64,000 nucleotides of DNA, taken from contig NZ_CP014608.1 in the NCBI RefSeq assembly GCF_001586165.1, positions 3,720,001 through 3,784,000 of the forward strand, read 5' to 3'. Positions 6,564 to 15,065 of the stretch are shown piece after piece. Position numbers and translations under genes: made by a program. This DNA comes from Obesumbacterium proteus (GTDB lineage: Bacteria; Pseudomonadota; Gammaproteobacteria; Enterobacterales; Enterobacteriaceae). Position 1 is the first letter of the stretch, and every line of letters starts with the position of its first letter. Under the pieces are notes generated by a model. It saw only the letters and a program-made list of their open reading frames with translations. It searched no databases and was not told where the DNA came from.

Positions 6564-8324
6564 ATGGCCTTTACTCTTCGTCCTTATCAGCGTGAGGCGG
6601 TGGAAGCCACCATCGCGCATTTTCGAAAACACCAAGAACCTGCGGTTATTGTCTTGCCCACCGGAGCGGGAAAAAGCTTGGTGATTGCTGAGTTGGCGAA
6701 AATCGCACGTGGCCGCGTTCTAGTGTTAGCCCACGTGAAAGAGCTGGTGGCGCAAAACCACAGTAAATATTGTGCCTATGGTTTAGAAGCCGATATTTTT
6801 TCAGCCGGTTTACAGCAAAAAGAGAGCCGCGGAAAAGTGGTGTTTGGCAGCGTGCAGTCGGTGGCGCGCAATCTTCCGCTGTTTGACGGCGAATTTTCGC
6901 TGCTGATCGTGGATGAATGCCACCGCATCAGCGACAGCGATGACAGCCAGTATCAGCAAATCCTTCAGCATTTACGTAATAATAATCCGAAGCTGCGCTT
7001 ATTAGGGCTAACGGCGACCCCTTATCGTCTGGGCAAAGGCTGGATTTATCAGTACCACTATCACGGCATCACCCGCGGCGACAGCAACAGCCTATTTCGT
7101 GACTGTATTTACGAATTGCCGCTACGCTACATGATTAAAAACCAATTTTTGGTGCCGCCGGAACGCTTAGACATGCCGGTAGTGCAATACGATTTCAGCC
7201 GATTAGAGCCGAGCAGCAATGGGCTTTTTCGCGAAGTGGATCTCAACCGCGAGCTGAAAGATCAGCAGCGCATAACGCCGCATATCGTTAGCCAAATCAT
7301 GGAGTTCGCTGCCACGCGCAAAGGCGTGATGATTTTCGCCTCCACCGTTGAGCACGCACGCGAAATCCACGGTTTGTTGCCACCGGAACAGGCCGCGCTC
7401 GTCAGCGCCGAAACGCCGGGCGACGAACGAGACGCCATCATTAATGCGTTTAAGCGCCAAGAATTGTTATATCTGGTGAACGTTGCCGTACTGACTACCG
7501 GATTTGATGCGCCGCACGTCGATCTAATCGCTATTTTGCGGCCCACGGAGTCCATCAGTCTGTATCAGCAAATCGTTGGACGCGGCCTGCGTTTATCGCC
7601 GGGCAAAACAGATTGCTTGATCCTCGATTACGCAGGGAATCCACACGATCTGTTTACTCCTGAAGTCGGAACCACCAAGCCACACAGCGATAGCCAGCCG
7701 GTGCAGGTATTTTGTCCGGGCTGTGGTTTTGCCAACACGTTCTGGGGTAAGACCACGGAAAATGGCGATATTATCGAGCACTATGGCCGCCGCTGTCAGG
7801 GCTGGTTGGAAGACGATGAAGGTGGACGCGAGCAGTGTGACTATCGTTTTCGCTTTAAAACCTGCCCGCACTGCGGCGCGGAAAATGACATTGCGGCGCG
7901 GCGCTGCCATCAATGCAACCAAGTATTAGTCGATCCCGACGACATGCTGAAAGAAGCACTGAAGCTCAAAGATGCCTTAGTGCTGCGCTGCGGCGGTATG
8001 CAACTTCAGCATGGCGAAGATGACAAAGGTGAGTGGCTGTCGATTACCTATTACGATGAAGACGGCGCTGACGTGAGCGAGCGTTTCCGTCTTAACACGC
8101 CCGCCCAGCGTACCGCATTTATGCAGCTTTTCCTGCGGCCACACCTGCGTGCATCCGGCATTGAGCTGGTCTGGAAAAAGGCGGCAGACATCGTGGCGCA
8201 GCAAGATAAACTGCGATATCCCGATTTTGTCGTCGCCCGAATGAAGGGTCGGTTCTGGCAGATCAGACAAAAAGTTTTCGATTATCAAGGGCGCTATCGC
8301 AAAGCCGATTCTCTCAGCGGTTAG
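6564..8324 (+). CDS. radD: RadD (YejH) DEAD/H-box ATPase in DNA repair
   Basis: The 586-aa superfamily-2 ATPase matches E. coli RadD/YejH in length and layout. It has a Q-like motif LRPYQREAV (residues 5-13), Walker A PTGAGKS (32-38) and DECH (117-120). The second helicase domain contains NVAVLTTGFDAPHVD and the arginine-finger motif QIVGRGLRLSPGK. Zinc-finger cysteines follow: CPGCGF, then CPHCGAENDIAARRCHQCN. RadD acts in double-strand break repair and recombination accessory to RecA. The ATG at 6564 is the only start giving the family N-terminus. It is followed by rplY with an independent promoter. Confidence 0.95.
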   Translation: MAFTLRPYQREAVEATIAHFRKHQEPAVIVLPTGAGKSLVIAELAKIARGRVLVLAHVKELVAQNHSKYCAYGLEADIFSAGLQQKESRGKVVFGSVQSVARNLPLFDGEFSLLIVDECHRISDSDDSQYQQILQHLRNNNPKLRLLGLTATPYRLGKGWIYQYHYHGITRGDSNSLFRDCIYELPLRYMIKNQFLVPPERLDMPVVQYDFSRLEPSSNGLFREVDLNRELKDQQRITPHIVSQIMEFAATRKGVMIFASTVEHAREIHGLLPPEQAALVSAETPGDERDAIINAFKRQELLYLVNVAVLTTGFDAPHVDLIAILRPTESISLYQQIVGRGLRLSPGKTDCLILDYAGNPHDLFTPEVGTTKPHSDSQPVQVFCPGCGFANTFWGKTTENGDIIEHYGRRCQGWLEDDEGGREQCDYRFRFKTCPHCGAENDIAARRCHQCNQVLVDPDDMLKEALKLKDALVLRCGGMQLQHGEDDKGEWLSITYYDEDGADVSERFRLNTPAQRTAFMQLFLRPHLRASGIELVWKKAADIVAQQDKLRYPDFVVARMKGRFWQIRQKVFDYQGRYRKADSLSG

Positions 8325-8353
8325 GCGTTGCAACAATGAGCGGGCAGATATAT

Positions 8354-8382
8354 TTGCCGTAAGCCCCGTATTTCGTTAGAAT
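8354..8382 (+). promoter_or_regulatory. Probable sigma-70 promoter of rplY
   Basis: TTGCCG (8354-8359) and TAGAAT (8377-8382) are separated by 17 bp, and the region between radD and rplY is otherwise free. Transcription would start near 8390, leaving a leader of about 80 nt. Confidence 0.6.
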
Positions 8383-8389
8383 GCCGCCC

Positions 8390-8470
8390 GCTTTTACTAT
8401 TAAAAGCAGAATCTCCTGCCTGTTGCTGGGTCGCCTGTAACAGGTCTAAATTTTATATAGAGATACAATT
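8390..8470 (+). promoter_or_regulatory. Putative L25 autoregulatory leader of rplY
   Basis: The leader contains a hairpin with the stem CCTGTT/AACAGG (8419-8424 with 8439-8444). An L25-binding leader in front of rplY has been described in gammaproteobacteria; I recall the class but cannot align it here. If real, excess L25 would bind it in place of 5S rRNA. Confidence 0.4.
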
Positions 8471-8755
8471 ATGTTCACTATTGAAGCAACTGCACGTAAA
8501 GAGCAGGGTAAGGGTGCGAGCCGCCGCCTGCGTACTTCTGGTAAGTTCCCTGCTATCGTTTATGGCGGAAACCAAGAGCCAGTAGCCGTAGAAATCGATC
8601 ACGACACTACTTGGAACATGCAAGAGAAAGAGGGCTTTTACGAACAAGTAATCGCTCTGATGATCGACGGCAAAGAAACCAAAGTTAAGGTTCAAGCTGT
8701 TCAGCGTCACCCGTTCAAACGTAAACTGACTCACGTTGACTTCGTTCGCGCTTAA
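8471..8755 (+). CDS. rplY: 50S ribosomal protein L25
   Basis: The 94-aa product has the length of the short enterobacterial L25 (no CTC-type C-terminal domain). Typical sequence runs from FTIEATARKEQGKGASRRLR, through FPAIVYGG, to VQAVQRHPFKRKLTHVDFVRA. L25 binds loop E of 5S rRNA at the central protuberance of the large subunit. It has its own promoter and leader, and a strong intrinsic terminator follows at 8803. As in E. coli it sits between radD/yejH and yejK. Confidence 0.97.
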   Translation: MFTIEATARKEQGKGASRRLRTSGKFPAIVYGGNQEPVAVEIDHDTTWNMQEKEGFYEQVIALMIDGKETKVKVQAVQRHPFKRKLTHVDFVRA

Positions 8756-8802
8756 TCGCCGACTGAATCACGTTTGTTTGAATAAAACGTTTTGAAATAG
8801 AA

Positions 8803-8828
8803 AACGCCGCAATTGCGGCGTTTTTTTT
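8803..8828 (+). terminator. Intrinsic terminator of rplY
   Basis: An 8-bp GC-rich stem AACGCCGC/GCGGCGTT (8803-8810, 8815-8822) with an AATT loop is followed by eight T residues. It lies between convergent rplY and yejK. Confidence 0.93.
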
Positions 8829-8863
8829 ATCTTAAGTTTCTGTCTGAAATACAGCGTGAAAGA

Positions 8864-9871
8864 TTAATTTCCACCGCCGCTACGACGCTGTAGCTGGTCA
8901 CGCAGATTTGGCGGAGTGCCTTTAATGGTTAGCGTATCCGTCGCCGGATCCCAGAAAATACGTTCGCCCAACAGCATCGCATCGAAATTGATGGTCAAAC
9001 CGCCACCGCTGCCCGCCATTTTGGTGAGCTGACGCAGCGTACTGCGGTCGGCTGGGAAGCTTTCTTCCAAATCATAGCCCTGCTCAGCGGTAAACTGCTG
9101 GAAGTCTTTCTCGCCCACGGCCGGAATTTCTTTCGCTAACGCTTCCAGTTCAATTTCTTCACCGGCCTGCAATTGTCCATTACAGTAGCTATATACCTGC
9201 TGACGATAAGCCTGACGCTCGTTCTTATCGAGCTGACCTTCGGCGCAATAATCATCAACCGCTTGCAACAGGCCACGGTTTTGCGCTTTGGCGTCCAAAC
9301 CTTCGCTGGCTGCCAAGAAGTCCATAAAGAAGTCAGAGACTTTTCGTCCAACTCGACCTTTCAGGAAGGTTAAGTAGCGGTGAGATTCAGGATTGGTTTC
9401 CCACTCGGTGAGATCGACACGCGCCACGATATCGGCACGCATAATGTCCAGATAGTGGGTGCTACTGATATCCAACTCTTCATTGACACGCATGCTGCTA
9501 CAGCTGTTAAGCACTGCAATCAGCAAATATTCTACCGCCAGATAGCGATATTGGCAGAACAGCACCACGCCACCGTCGGCAAACGGATATTTTGCCAGCT
9601 CGTCACGCAGACGGCCGGTTGCGGCACGGCTAAACGCCAGAAAATCTTCGTTGCCACGGCGATAGTTACGTAATGCCTCAGCCAGCTCGCTCTCTTCGGA
9701 GAAGGTGCCATAGGCTTTACTTTTTGCGCTATATACGCGGTGCAGCTCGGCCATCATCTCTTCTACTGCGGCATTTTTTGCCAGCAAAGAGTCACGCAGC
9801 ACCACGTCTAGCTGTTGTTCGTCGCGTTTAACCAACTGATGCAACGCAATCTGTTCGAGATCCAGACTCAT
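8864..9871 (-). CDS. yejK: Nucleoid-associated protein YejK (NdpA)
   Basis: The 335-aa protein equals the E. coli length from the start MSLDLEQIALHQLVKRDEQ. I placed the start at 9871, where GGGGAG stands 10 nt upstream; an in-frame extension of 28 codons to 9955 has no family support. Conserved blocks include HRVYSAKSKAYGTFSEESELA, YPFADGGVVLF, LDIMRADIVARVDLTEWE, GRVGRKVSDFFMDFL, and a C-terminal GTPPNLRDQLQRR. It is the nucleoid-associated NdpA family; the molecular role is poorly known. It is divergent from yejL, as in E. coli. Confidence 0.95.
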   Translation of the reverse strand: MSLDLEQIALHQLVKRDEQQLDVVLRDSLLAKNAAVEEMMAELHRVYSAKSKAYGTFSEESELAEALRNYRRGNEDFLAFSRAATGRLRDELAKYPFADGGVVLFCQYRYLAVEYLLIAVLNSCSSMRVNEELDISSTHYLDIMRADIVARVDLTEWETNPESHRYLTFLKGRVGRKVSDFFMDFLAASEGLDAKAQNRGLLQAVDDYCAEGQLDKNERQAYRQQVYSYCNGQLQAGEEIELEALAKEIPAVGEKDFQQFTAEQGYDLEESFPADRSTLRQLTKMAGSGGGLTINFDAMLLGERIFWDPATDTLTIKGTPPNLRDQLQRRSGGGN

Positions 9872-10079
9872 TTTTTTCTTCTCCCCTTTCGCCTCGGACA
9901 CGTTTGATGGCGTATTCAAACACTGTTGATACCTGCTCGCAAGCGGCCATCGCATATTGATGAATTCAATGGTGAGAGCTAAGGTATAATCAATAACGCA
10001 ACAAACGTATAAAAGAGCGGAAAATCACGCGTCTATACGGTAAGATATGGCACTTTGTCAGTCTGAGAAGCTTAATTCT

Positions 10080-10307
10080 ATGCCACAATCATCCCGTTAT
10101 AGTGACGAACACGTTGAACAACTGCTCAGTGAGCTGGCCAACGTACTGGAATCGCACCACACACCAAACGATCTTTCTTTGATGGTTTTGGGCAATATGG
10201 TCACGAATCTGATTAACACCAGCATCGCACCCGCTCAGCGCCGTGCAATTGCGCGCTCTTTTGCTGAAGCTCTACAGGCTTCGATTCGGGAAGATAAAGC
10301 CCATTAA
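10080..10307 (+). CDS. yejL: YejL family protein
   Basis: The 75-aa product matches E. coli YejL from MPQSSRYSDEHVEQLLSEL to EALQASIREDKAH and has the same length. The ATG at 10080 gives the family N-terminus; 11 upstream in-frame codons (from 10047) are ignored. It is a small soluble helical protein (UPF0352) of unknown function. It lies 29 nt upstream of yejM and is probably its operon partner. Confidence 0.94.
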   Translation: MPQSSRYSDEHVEQLLSELANVLESHHTPNDLSLMVLGNMVTNLINTSIAPAQRRAIARSFAEALQASIREDKAH

Positions 10308-10336
10308 TTTTTGCTCGGACGTATAGACATACTTTT

Positions 10337-12121
10337 ATGGTGACAAACCGTCAGCGATACCGTGAAAAAGTTTCCCAGATGATCAGCTGGGGGCATTGGT
10401 TCGCTCTGTTTAATATTCTGCTCGGTCTGCTTTTGGGCAGCCGTTATCTGTTTGTCGCCGATTGGCCTGCTTCATTGTTTGGCCGTGTCTATGCGATGAT
10501 CAGTTGGTTGGGGCACTTTAGCTTTATTGGCTTTGCTGCCTATCTGCTGATCATTTTCCCGCTCACGTTTGTGGTGATGTCGCAGCGATTGCTGCGCTTT
10601 CTTTCCGCCGCGCTGGCAACCGCAGGGCTAACGCTGCTGTTGGTGGACGCCGAGGTGTTCACCCGTTTCCATCTCCATCTCAATCCGGTGGTGTGGGAAC
10701 TGGTGGTTAACCCCGATCAAGGTGAACTGGCGCGCGATTGGCAGCTCATGTTCATCTGTGTGCCCGTTATTTTCCTTGTCGAAATGCTGTTTGGCACCTG
10801 GAGCTGGCAAAAGCTTCGCAGCCTCAACCGACAGAAATTTGGCAAGCCGCTGGCCGGGTTGTTCATCACTGCGTTTTTCGCATCGCATCTGATCTATATC
10901 TGGGCCGATGCCAATTTCTATCGCCCAATAACCATGCAGCGCTCCAATCTTCCGCTCTCATATCCAATGACGGCGCGTCGTTTCTTGGAGAAACATGGCC
11001 TATTGGACGCCCAAGAGTTCCAGAACAAACTGGCACAAACGGGCAGCCCCGAAGCCGTATCCGTTGAGTATCCGCTCAATAAGCTGAGCTTTGCCGATAA
11101 AGGCGCAGGCTACAATCTGCTGGTGATTGCGGTCGATGGCCTGCGTGCCGACGATCTCAAACAAGATTTACCGCAGCTTGCCGCCTTCGGTAACGATAAT
11201 CTCGAGTTCACCCAACATTACAGCTCCGGCAACAATCTGGACAACGGACTCTTCGGCCTGTTCTATGGCATCTCGCCGTCTTACCTCGAAGGTATTCTGG
11301 CAGGACGTAAGCCATCGGCGTTAATTAGCGCACTCAGCCATCAAAACTATCAGTTTGGCCTATTCTCCTCCGATGGTTTTAGCGCCCCACTCTACCGTCA
11401 GGCGTTACTGACTGATTTCTCGCTGCCTGCGCCAATTCGTCAAAGCGACGCGGCCACCACAAAACAGTGGCAACAGTGGCTATCAACTCAAACCACACAG
11501 TCACCTTGGTTCTCGTATGTGAATCTTAACGGCACGCGCAGCGCTCTATCAGATGCTTCTGACCGTAAGCCTGAAGATTACATGGTGAAATACCAACAGG
11601 CAGCCGAAGGCGTTGATGGGCAGATCGCGGCCATACTTGATACGCTAAAACAGCGCGGTGAACTGGATAAAACGGTCGTGGTCATTACCGCGAGCCACGG
11701 CATTGAATTCAACGACAGCGGCAAAGGCGATTGGGGCTTCGGCACTAACTACAGCCGTTATCAGCTTCAGGTGCCATTGATTATTCATTGGCCAGGCACA
11801 CCAGCGCAAACCATCAACAAGCTCACCAGCCACGAAGATGTGATGGCTACGCTGATGCAACGCTTACTACACGTTGATACCCGAGCAGTAGACTATACGC
11901 AGGGTGAAGATCTGTTCGCGCCAACCCGTAAGCATAACTGGCTGGCGTTAGGTGATAGCAACGAATTAGTGATTGTCACGCCGAAAGAAACCGTGATTCT
12001 GGATAAAGACGGTCACTATCGTACCTATGATGCCGACAATGAAGAGATGAAAGGTGAAAAACCACAGCTCGCCTTGCTGCTACAGGTTCTGACGGATGTG
12101 AAGCGCTTCATTGCCAACTAA
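10337..12121 (+). CDS. yejM: Inner-membrane LPS regulator YejM (PbgA/LapC)
   Basis: The 594-aa protein (E. coli 586) has five N-terminal membrane helices within about the first 190 residues, then the basic linker ending in MTARRFLEKHGLLDAQE, then a periplasmic sulfatase-fold domain. The domain keeps signatures such as LLVIAVDGLRADDL, SSGNNLDNGLFGLFYGISPSYLEG, LFSSDGFSAPLYRQALL, and the end LLQVLTDVKRFIAN. YejM senses periplasmic LPS and controls LpxC turnover through LapB (YciM). It is essential or nearly so in E. coli. The gene is followed by tRNA-Pro, as in E. coli (yejM-proL). Confidence 0.96.
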   Translation: MVTNRQRYREKVSQMISWGHWFALFNILLGLLLGSRYLFVADWPASLFGRVYAMISWLGHFSFIGFAAYLLIIFPLTFVVMSQRLLRFLSAALATAGLTLLLVDAEVFTRFHLHLNPVVWELVVNPDQGELARDWQLMFICVPVIFLVEMLFGTWSWQKLRSLNRQKFGKPLAGLFITAFFASHLIYIWADANFYRPITMQRSNLPLSYPMTARRFLEKHGLLDAQEFQNKLAQTGSPEAVSVEYPLNKLSFADKGAGYNLLVIAVDGLRADDLKQDLPQLAAFGNDNLEFTQHYSSGNNLDNGLFGLFYGISPSYLEGILAGRKPSALISALSHQNYQFGLFSSDGFSAPLYRQALLTDFSLPAPIRQSDAATTKQWQQWLSTQTTQSPWFSYVNLNGTRSALSDASDRKPEDYMVKYQQAAEGVDGQIAAILDTLKQRGELDKTVVVITASHGIEFNDSGKGDWGFGTNYSRYQLQVPLIIHWPGTPAQTINKLTSHEDVMATLMQRLLHVDTRAVDYTQGEDLFAPTRKHNWLALGDSNELVIVTPKETVILDKDGHYRTYDADNEEMKGEKPQLALLLQVLTDVKRFIAN

Positions 12122-12158
12122 AACTGGCTAAAGCGCACACAATCACAACGCCATGATC

Positions 12159-12189
12159 TTGAAAACCGTTAGGTTTTGAGTACTATAAA
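12159..12189 (+). promoter_or_regulatory. Possible promoter of the tRNA-Pro gene
   Basis: TTGAAA (12159-12164) precedes TACTATAAA (12181-12189); the -10 could be TACTAT (16-bp spacing) or TATAAA (19 bp). The tRNA begins 7-10 nt later. Confidence 0.4.
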
Positions 12190-12196
12190 GGCTGTT

Positions 12197-12273
12197 CGGC
12201 ACGTAGCGCAGCCTGGTAGCGCATCGTCATGGGGTGGCGAGGGTCGAGAGTTCAAATCTCTCCGTGCCGACCA
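12197..12273 (+). tRNA. proL: tRNA-Pro, anticodon GGG
   Basis: The 77-nt cloverleaf begins CGGCACG and ends CGTGCCG plus discriminator A and encoded CCA. The D-arm reads AGCGCAGCCTGGTAGCGC. The anticodon loop ATGGGGT (12229-12235) holds GGG at 12231-12233, reading CCC/CCU codons. The T-arm is GAGAG-TTCAAAT-CTCTC. It matches E. coli proL, including its location after yejM. Confidence 0.97.
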
Positions 12274-12290
12274 AAAAAACGCCTCGAAAG

Positions 12291-12316
12291 CCAACCTACA
12301 ATGGGTTGGTTTTTTT
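12291..12316 (+). terminator. Intrinsic terminator after tRNA-Pro
   Basis: CCAACC (12291-12296) pairs with GGTTGG (12304-12309), followed by seven T residues. It lies between the tRNA and the convergent Nudix gene. Confidence 0.85.
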
Positions 12317-12333
12317 ATGTCTGGAATATTGAA

Positions 12334-12774
12334 TTAACCCTCCGTGCCTAGCCCAAGACTCCCATAGTGACTGGTTTGCATGTCGTTCAAGGCCATTCTC
12401 ACAAACTCCTGTGTATTTTCCGGCAGGTTTTGTAAATCGCTCCACATCAGCCCAGCGCACTTATTGGGTTCTTGATTAACCGGAACGCCGTTAAAGCGCT
12501 CGGCCTCAAACCACAGATCGATATAGGTTCTTTCATCCGATTTGCGATGCAGCGTATACACCAGTTTAAGCGCCGATGGAGGAATGACAATACCAATTTC
12601 TTCTTCGGCCTCTCGTATCGCAGCGGTCAGCGCTGACTCGCCCTCTTCGACATGCCCCGCGGGTAAAGACCATTTGCCATCGTCAAATCCTGTATTTTTG
12701 CGCTGAAGCAGTAAAATACGTTGCTGCTGGCGAACAATAATATACACCGCCAGATAAGGCCTAAACTTAGACAT
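12334..12774 (-). CDS. Nudix hydrolase
   Basis: The 146-aa protein contains a complete Nudix box, GHVEEGESALTAAIREAEEEIGI, at about residues 40-62, with the REAEEE metal-binding core. The N-terminal strand YLAVYIIVRQQQRILLLQRKNTGFDDGKWSLPAG is typical of the fold. Such enzymes cleave nucleoside diphosphates linked to another moiety, with Mg2+. Which substrate is used cannot be read from the sequence. I chose the ATG at 12774, with AGGGAG 7 nt upstream, over a GTG one codon earlier. It stands alone, convergent with the tRNA. Confidence 0.85.
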   Translation of the reverse strand: MSKFRPYLAVYIIVRQQQRILLLQRKNTGFDDGKWSLPAGHVEEGESALTAAIREAEEEIGIVIPPSALKLVYTLHRKSDERTYIDLWFEAERFNGVPVNQEPNKCAGLMWSDLQNLPENTQEFVRMALNDMQTSHYGSLGLGTEG

Positions 12775-12943
12775 CACAAACTCCCTCTGCGCTAAAAGCG
12801 TTATGGTAACAGCCTCTCACTGAGCTATACACCAATAGCCCACCACTTTTTGGCATGTTAAATCAAGATTGCTAGCTGTGTCATAACGCAAGTACACCAC
12901 TTATGCTAAGCTCCGCGGTTCAAAAATGACTAAGAGATCTCCC

Positions 12944-13009
12944 ATGCGCAAGATAACCATCGTCATGATCATCATGGCTGCCGCGGTATACGCATACAAC
13001 TATATGTAA
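12944..13009 (+). CDS. Possible 21-aa hydrophobic peptide
   Basis: A 21-codon frame starts at ATG 12944 and ends with TAA at 13007-13009. It encodes a basic start (MRK), a hydrophobic stretch of about 14 residues (Ile, Val, Met, Ala) and a Tyr-rich end (YAYNYM). This is the form of small membrane proteins in enterobacteria. AAGAGA lies about 8 nt upstream and a TATGCT box at 12902-12907 could be a -10. It has no named match that I recall. The otherwise empty gap 12775-13243 contains it, followed by an imperfect repeat (two units of about 30 bp with GTAACGTGGCTTT/GTAACGTAGCTTT). Confidence 0.4.
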   Translation: MRKITIVMIIMAAAVYAYNYM

Positions 13010-13243
13010 CGTGGCTTTATGTGACATTGCTTTAAGTAACGTAGCTTTGATGTAATGTGATTTTGATTTAGATTGGCTAATAAGCTGGCGCTGCTTACCT
13101 AGGCATCGCCCTTTACTCTTTCTTCACGCCTCTCGCCTTTTCATAATAAATCCCAGCGCTTTGCTCCTGATAGCCCATAATAAATTTCAATTGTTCTCTT
13201 AAATCTATTAGAGTTGCCGTCCAAAATTATTAGGCACATATCA

Positions 13244-14392
13244 ATGATCGAGCTTACTGAAAAGAATGCGCAATCCCGAACGCTAACGCTGCATAACAGG
13301 CTAAAAGTCGCTGAGATCCGCGCCGTAAAAATGAATGTGAGCTGGCTGTTAAGCGTGCAAATCGCGTTTGTCTTATTTGTTTTTTGTCGCGAGTATTTTT
13401 ACGTCAGTCATAACATTCCAGCGGCTCCCGTTATTTCTACCCTGCTCGAACACGCCCTCATCTTAATTATGGTGATACTGTGCAGCTACATAGCCGTTTT
13501 GCGTTTTACTCGGGTGCTTGAAAAGCAGTTTAACCACGTCATGCTGGTCATCACGTTAAGCATCGGCGCGATGTGGTGCTTTATTCTTTCACTGTTGTTC
13601 TACAGTGACTTTGGCCACCTTATTTTTGCGATTTCAACGCTGCTGATGCTGTCGTCATTGATTGCGCTCTATCCTTCATCGCGTCATCTTTTTTTCGCCA
13701 CTACGCCGATATGGGCGATCGTCGTTATACACGCGATGTTTTTTAGTAACGCCTTAAGCTTGGTTTATCTCGCGGGGTATTTGGTCTTTGCCGTCTTGTT
13801 CGAAACAGGGCGCCGCCTATTGCGTCGCTGGTTTGTGCTTGCGGTGACGCGTGAGCATCAAAATGTGCGGTTAGCCAATAAGCTCACGTTAATGTCGCAG
13901 CAAGATCCACTGACGGCGTTGGCTAATCGCCGCTATTTTGACCGCAAACTCCAGTTAGCTATTCAGGACTCAACCAAAACGGGGCGTCCCTTTTCTATTA
14001 TCTTGATTGATGTCGATTACTTTAAGAAATATAACGATCGCTATGGTCATCAGGCAGGAGATTCATGTCTGATCCAATTAGCAAAATGTTTCCAACAGGC
14101 CGTGCGAAGCGCCCAAGATGTGGTGGGGCGCTATGGCGGCGAAGAGTTTATTATTTTGTTGCCGGATCAGGATAAATACGCCGCTGAAAAGGTCGCTGAG
14201 CGCCTTAAGGCCTTAGTCCTCGCTTTAGCACTGCCCCACGATCAATCAGACGTTTCCCCGTATGTTTCACTCAGCCAAGGCATTGCCCAGTGGCAGAATG
14301 GCGTGGATGCTAAAACGCTGATCGAAAATGCCGACCAAGCCCTGTATCTCGCCAAACAGCAAGGCCGCAATACAGCTCGCCTCGCGCCATAA
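13244..14392 (+). CDS. Membrane-bound diguanylate cyclase (GGDEF)
   Basis: The 382-aa protein (from ATG 13244) has about five to six membrane helices in residues 30-205, then a GGDEF domain. The domain starts at DPLTALANRRYFD and has the active-site loop RYGGEEF, so the catalytic GG(D/E)EF motif is intact; the metal-binding IDVDYFKKYND is present. It should make c-di-GMP from two GTP. The position of the usual inhibitory RxxD site, just before the active loop, reads SAQD, so product inhibition at that site is probably absent. The membrane part is an unassigned sensor. A TTG ten codons upstream (13214) is a less likely start. The gene is directly followed by the IS200-like element. Confidence 0.9.
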   Translation: MIELTEKNAQSRTLTLHNRLKVAEIRAVKMNVSWLLSVQIAFVLFVFCREYFYVSHNIPAAPVISTLLEHALILIMVILCSYIAVLRFTRVLEKQFNHVMLVITLSIGAMWCFILSLLFYSDFGHLIFAISTLLMLSSLIALYPSSRHLFFATTPIWAIVVIHAMFFSNALSLVYLAGYLVFAVLFETGRRLLRRWFVLAVTREHQNVRLANKLTLMSQQDPLTALANRRYFDRKLQLAIQDSTKTGRPFSIILIDVDYFKKYNDRYGHQAGDSCLIQLAKCFQQAVRSAQDVVGRYGGEEFIILLPDQDKYAAEKVAERLKALVLALALPHDQSDVSPYVSLSQGIAQWQNGVDAKTLIENADQALYLAKQQGRNTARLAP

Positions 14393-14396
14393 GTAA

Positions 14397-15010
14397 AAAT
14401 CCACCTCTTGAAGAGGTGGCTTTAAATGGGGCCCCCTAAAAGGGGGCCTTGTTCGTTTTAATCCTGTAATAACGCCATTTGCTGTTCGTATTCTTGGTCT
14501 TTCTTATCCTGATGCCTCACGTAGCGCCTGATAATTTCTTCGTTCACTCCAACTGTGTCGGCAAAATATCCCCTCGCCCAAAAATGATTACCCCACAGCT
14601 TCTTTCGTATATGCGGAAACTTGTTGTAGAGACGAATAGCTGTGCGCCCTTTCAGGACGCCCATCAGCGTTGAGATCGAGAGTTTCGGCGGGATCATCAC
14701 GACAAGATGAACATGGTCTGGCTGAACATTCAGTTCAAGTACCTCACAATCTTTCATATTGCAAAGTATATAAACTGAGCGATAAAGCTCTTTACCTACC
14801 GCCCCTGCTAAAACCTTGTAGCGATACTTTGGCGTCCACACCAAGTGATATTTGCAACGCCAGAATACATGTGCTGAACTTCTATAACTGCTCATGTCAG
14901 TGATTTCCTTCTTACTTGTGGTGAGTAAGCTGGAATTTTCTGGCATGGGCTTCCTTCAGGCTATAGCCTCACAGGGACAATCACCACCTCCCGAGGAGGT
15001 GGTTTAAAGC
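14397..15010 (-). mobile_element. IS200/IS605-family element, apparently complete
   Basis: A single Y1 transposase gene is flanked by near-identical imperfect palindromes, CCACCTCTTGAAGAGGTGG (14401-14419) and CCACCTCCCGAGGAGGTGG (14984-15002). Both are followed by TTTAAA-like sequence. These are the subterminal hairpins recognised by TnpA as single strands. A further GC hairpin at 14430-14448 lies 3' of tnpA and may stop outside transcription. As usual for the family there are no inverted terminal repeats or target duplications; the exact ends are approximate. It sits between the cyclase gene and the rhlE terminator and breaks neither. Confidence 0.85.
14458..14895 (-). CDS. tnpA: IS200/IS605-family transposase TnpA
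   Basis: The 145-aa Y1 HUH transposase starts MSSYRSSAHVFWRCKYHLVW. The HUH motif is H61-V-H63 (within QPDHVHLVV) and the nucleophile is Tyr125 in RRYVRHQ. Such enzymes cut and join single-stranded DNA at hairpin ends during replication. I chose the ATG at 14895 because AAGGAA stands 9 nt upstream; an ATG at 14946 would add 17 residues that are not typical of the family. No stop or frameshift is seen, so it is probably functional. No tnpB is present. Confidence 0.92.
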   Translation of the reverse strand: MSSYRSSAHVFWRCKYHLVWTPKYRYKVLAGAVGKELYRSVYILCNMKDCEVLELNVQPDHVHLVVMIPPKLSISTLMGVLKGRTAIRLYNKFPHIRKKLWGNHFWARGYFADTVGVNEEIIRRYVRHQDKKDQEYEQQMALLQD

Positions 15011-15015
15011 TGACA

Positions 15016-15046
15016 ACAAAAAAGCCAACCCGAAGGTTGGCTTTTA
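15016..15046 (-). terminator. Intrinsic terminator of rhlE
   Basis: AGCCAACC (15023-15030) pairs with GGTTGGCT (15035-15042) around CGAA. On the minus strand a run of T follows directly, 20 nt past the rhlE stop. Weak Ts on the plus strand may make it bidirectional. Confidence 0.88.
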
Positions 15047-15065
15047 GTTATATCAGCGACAAGAA

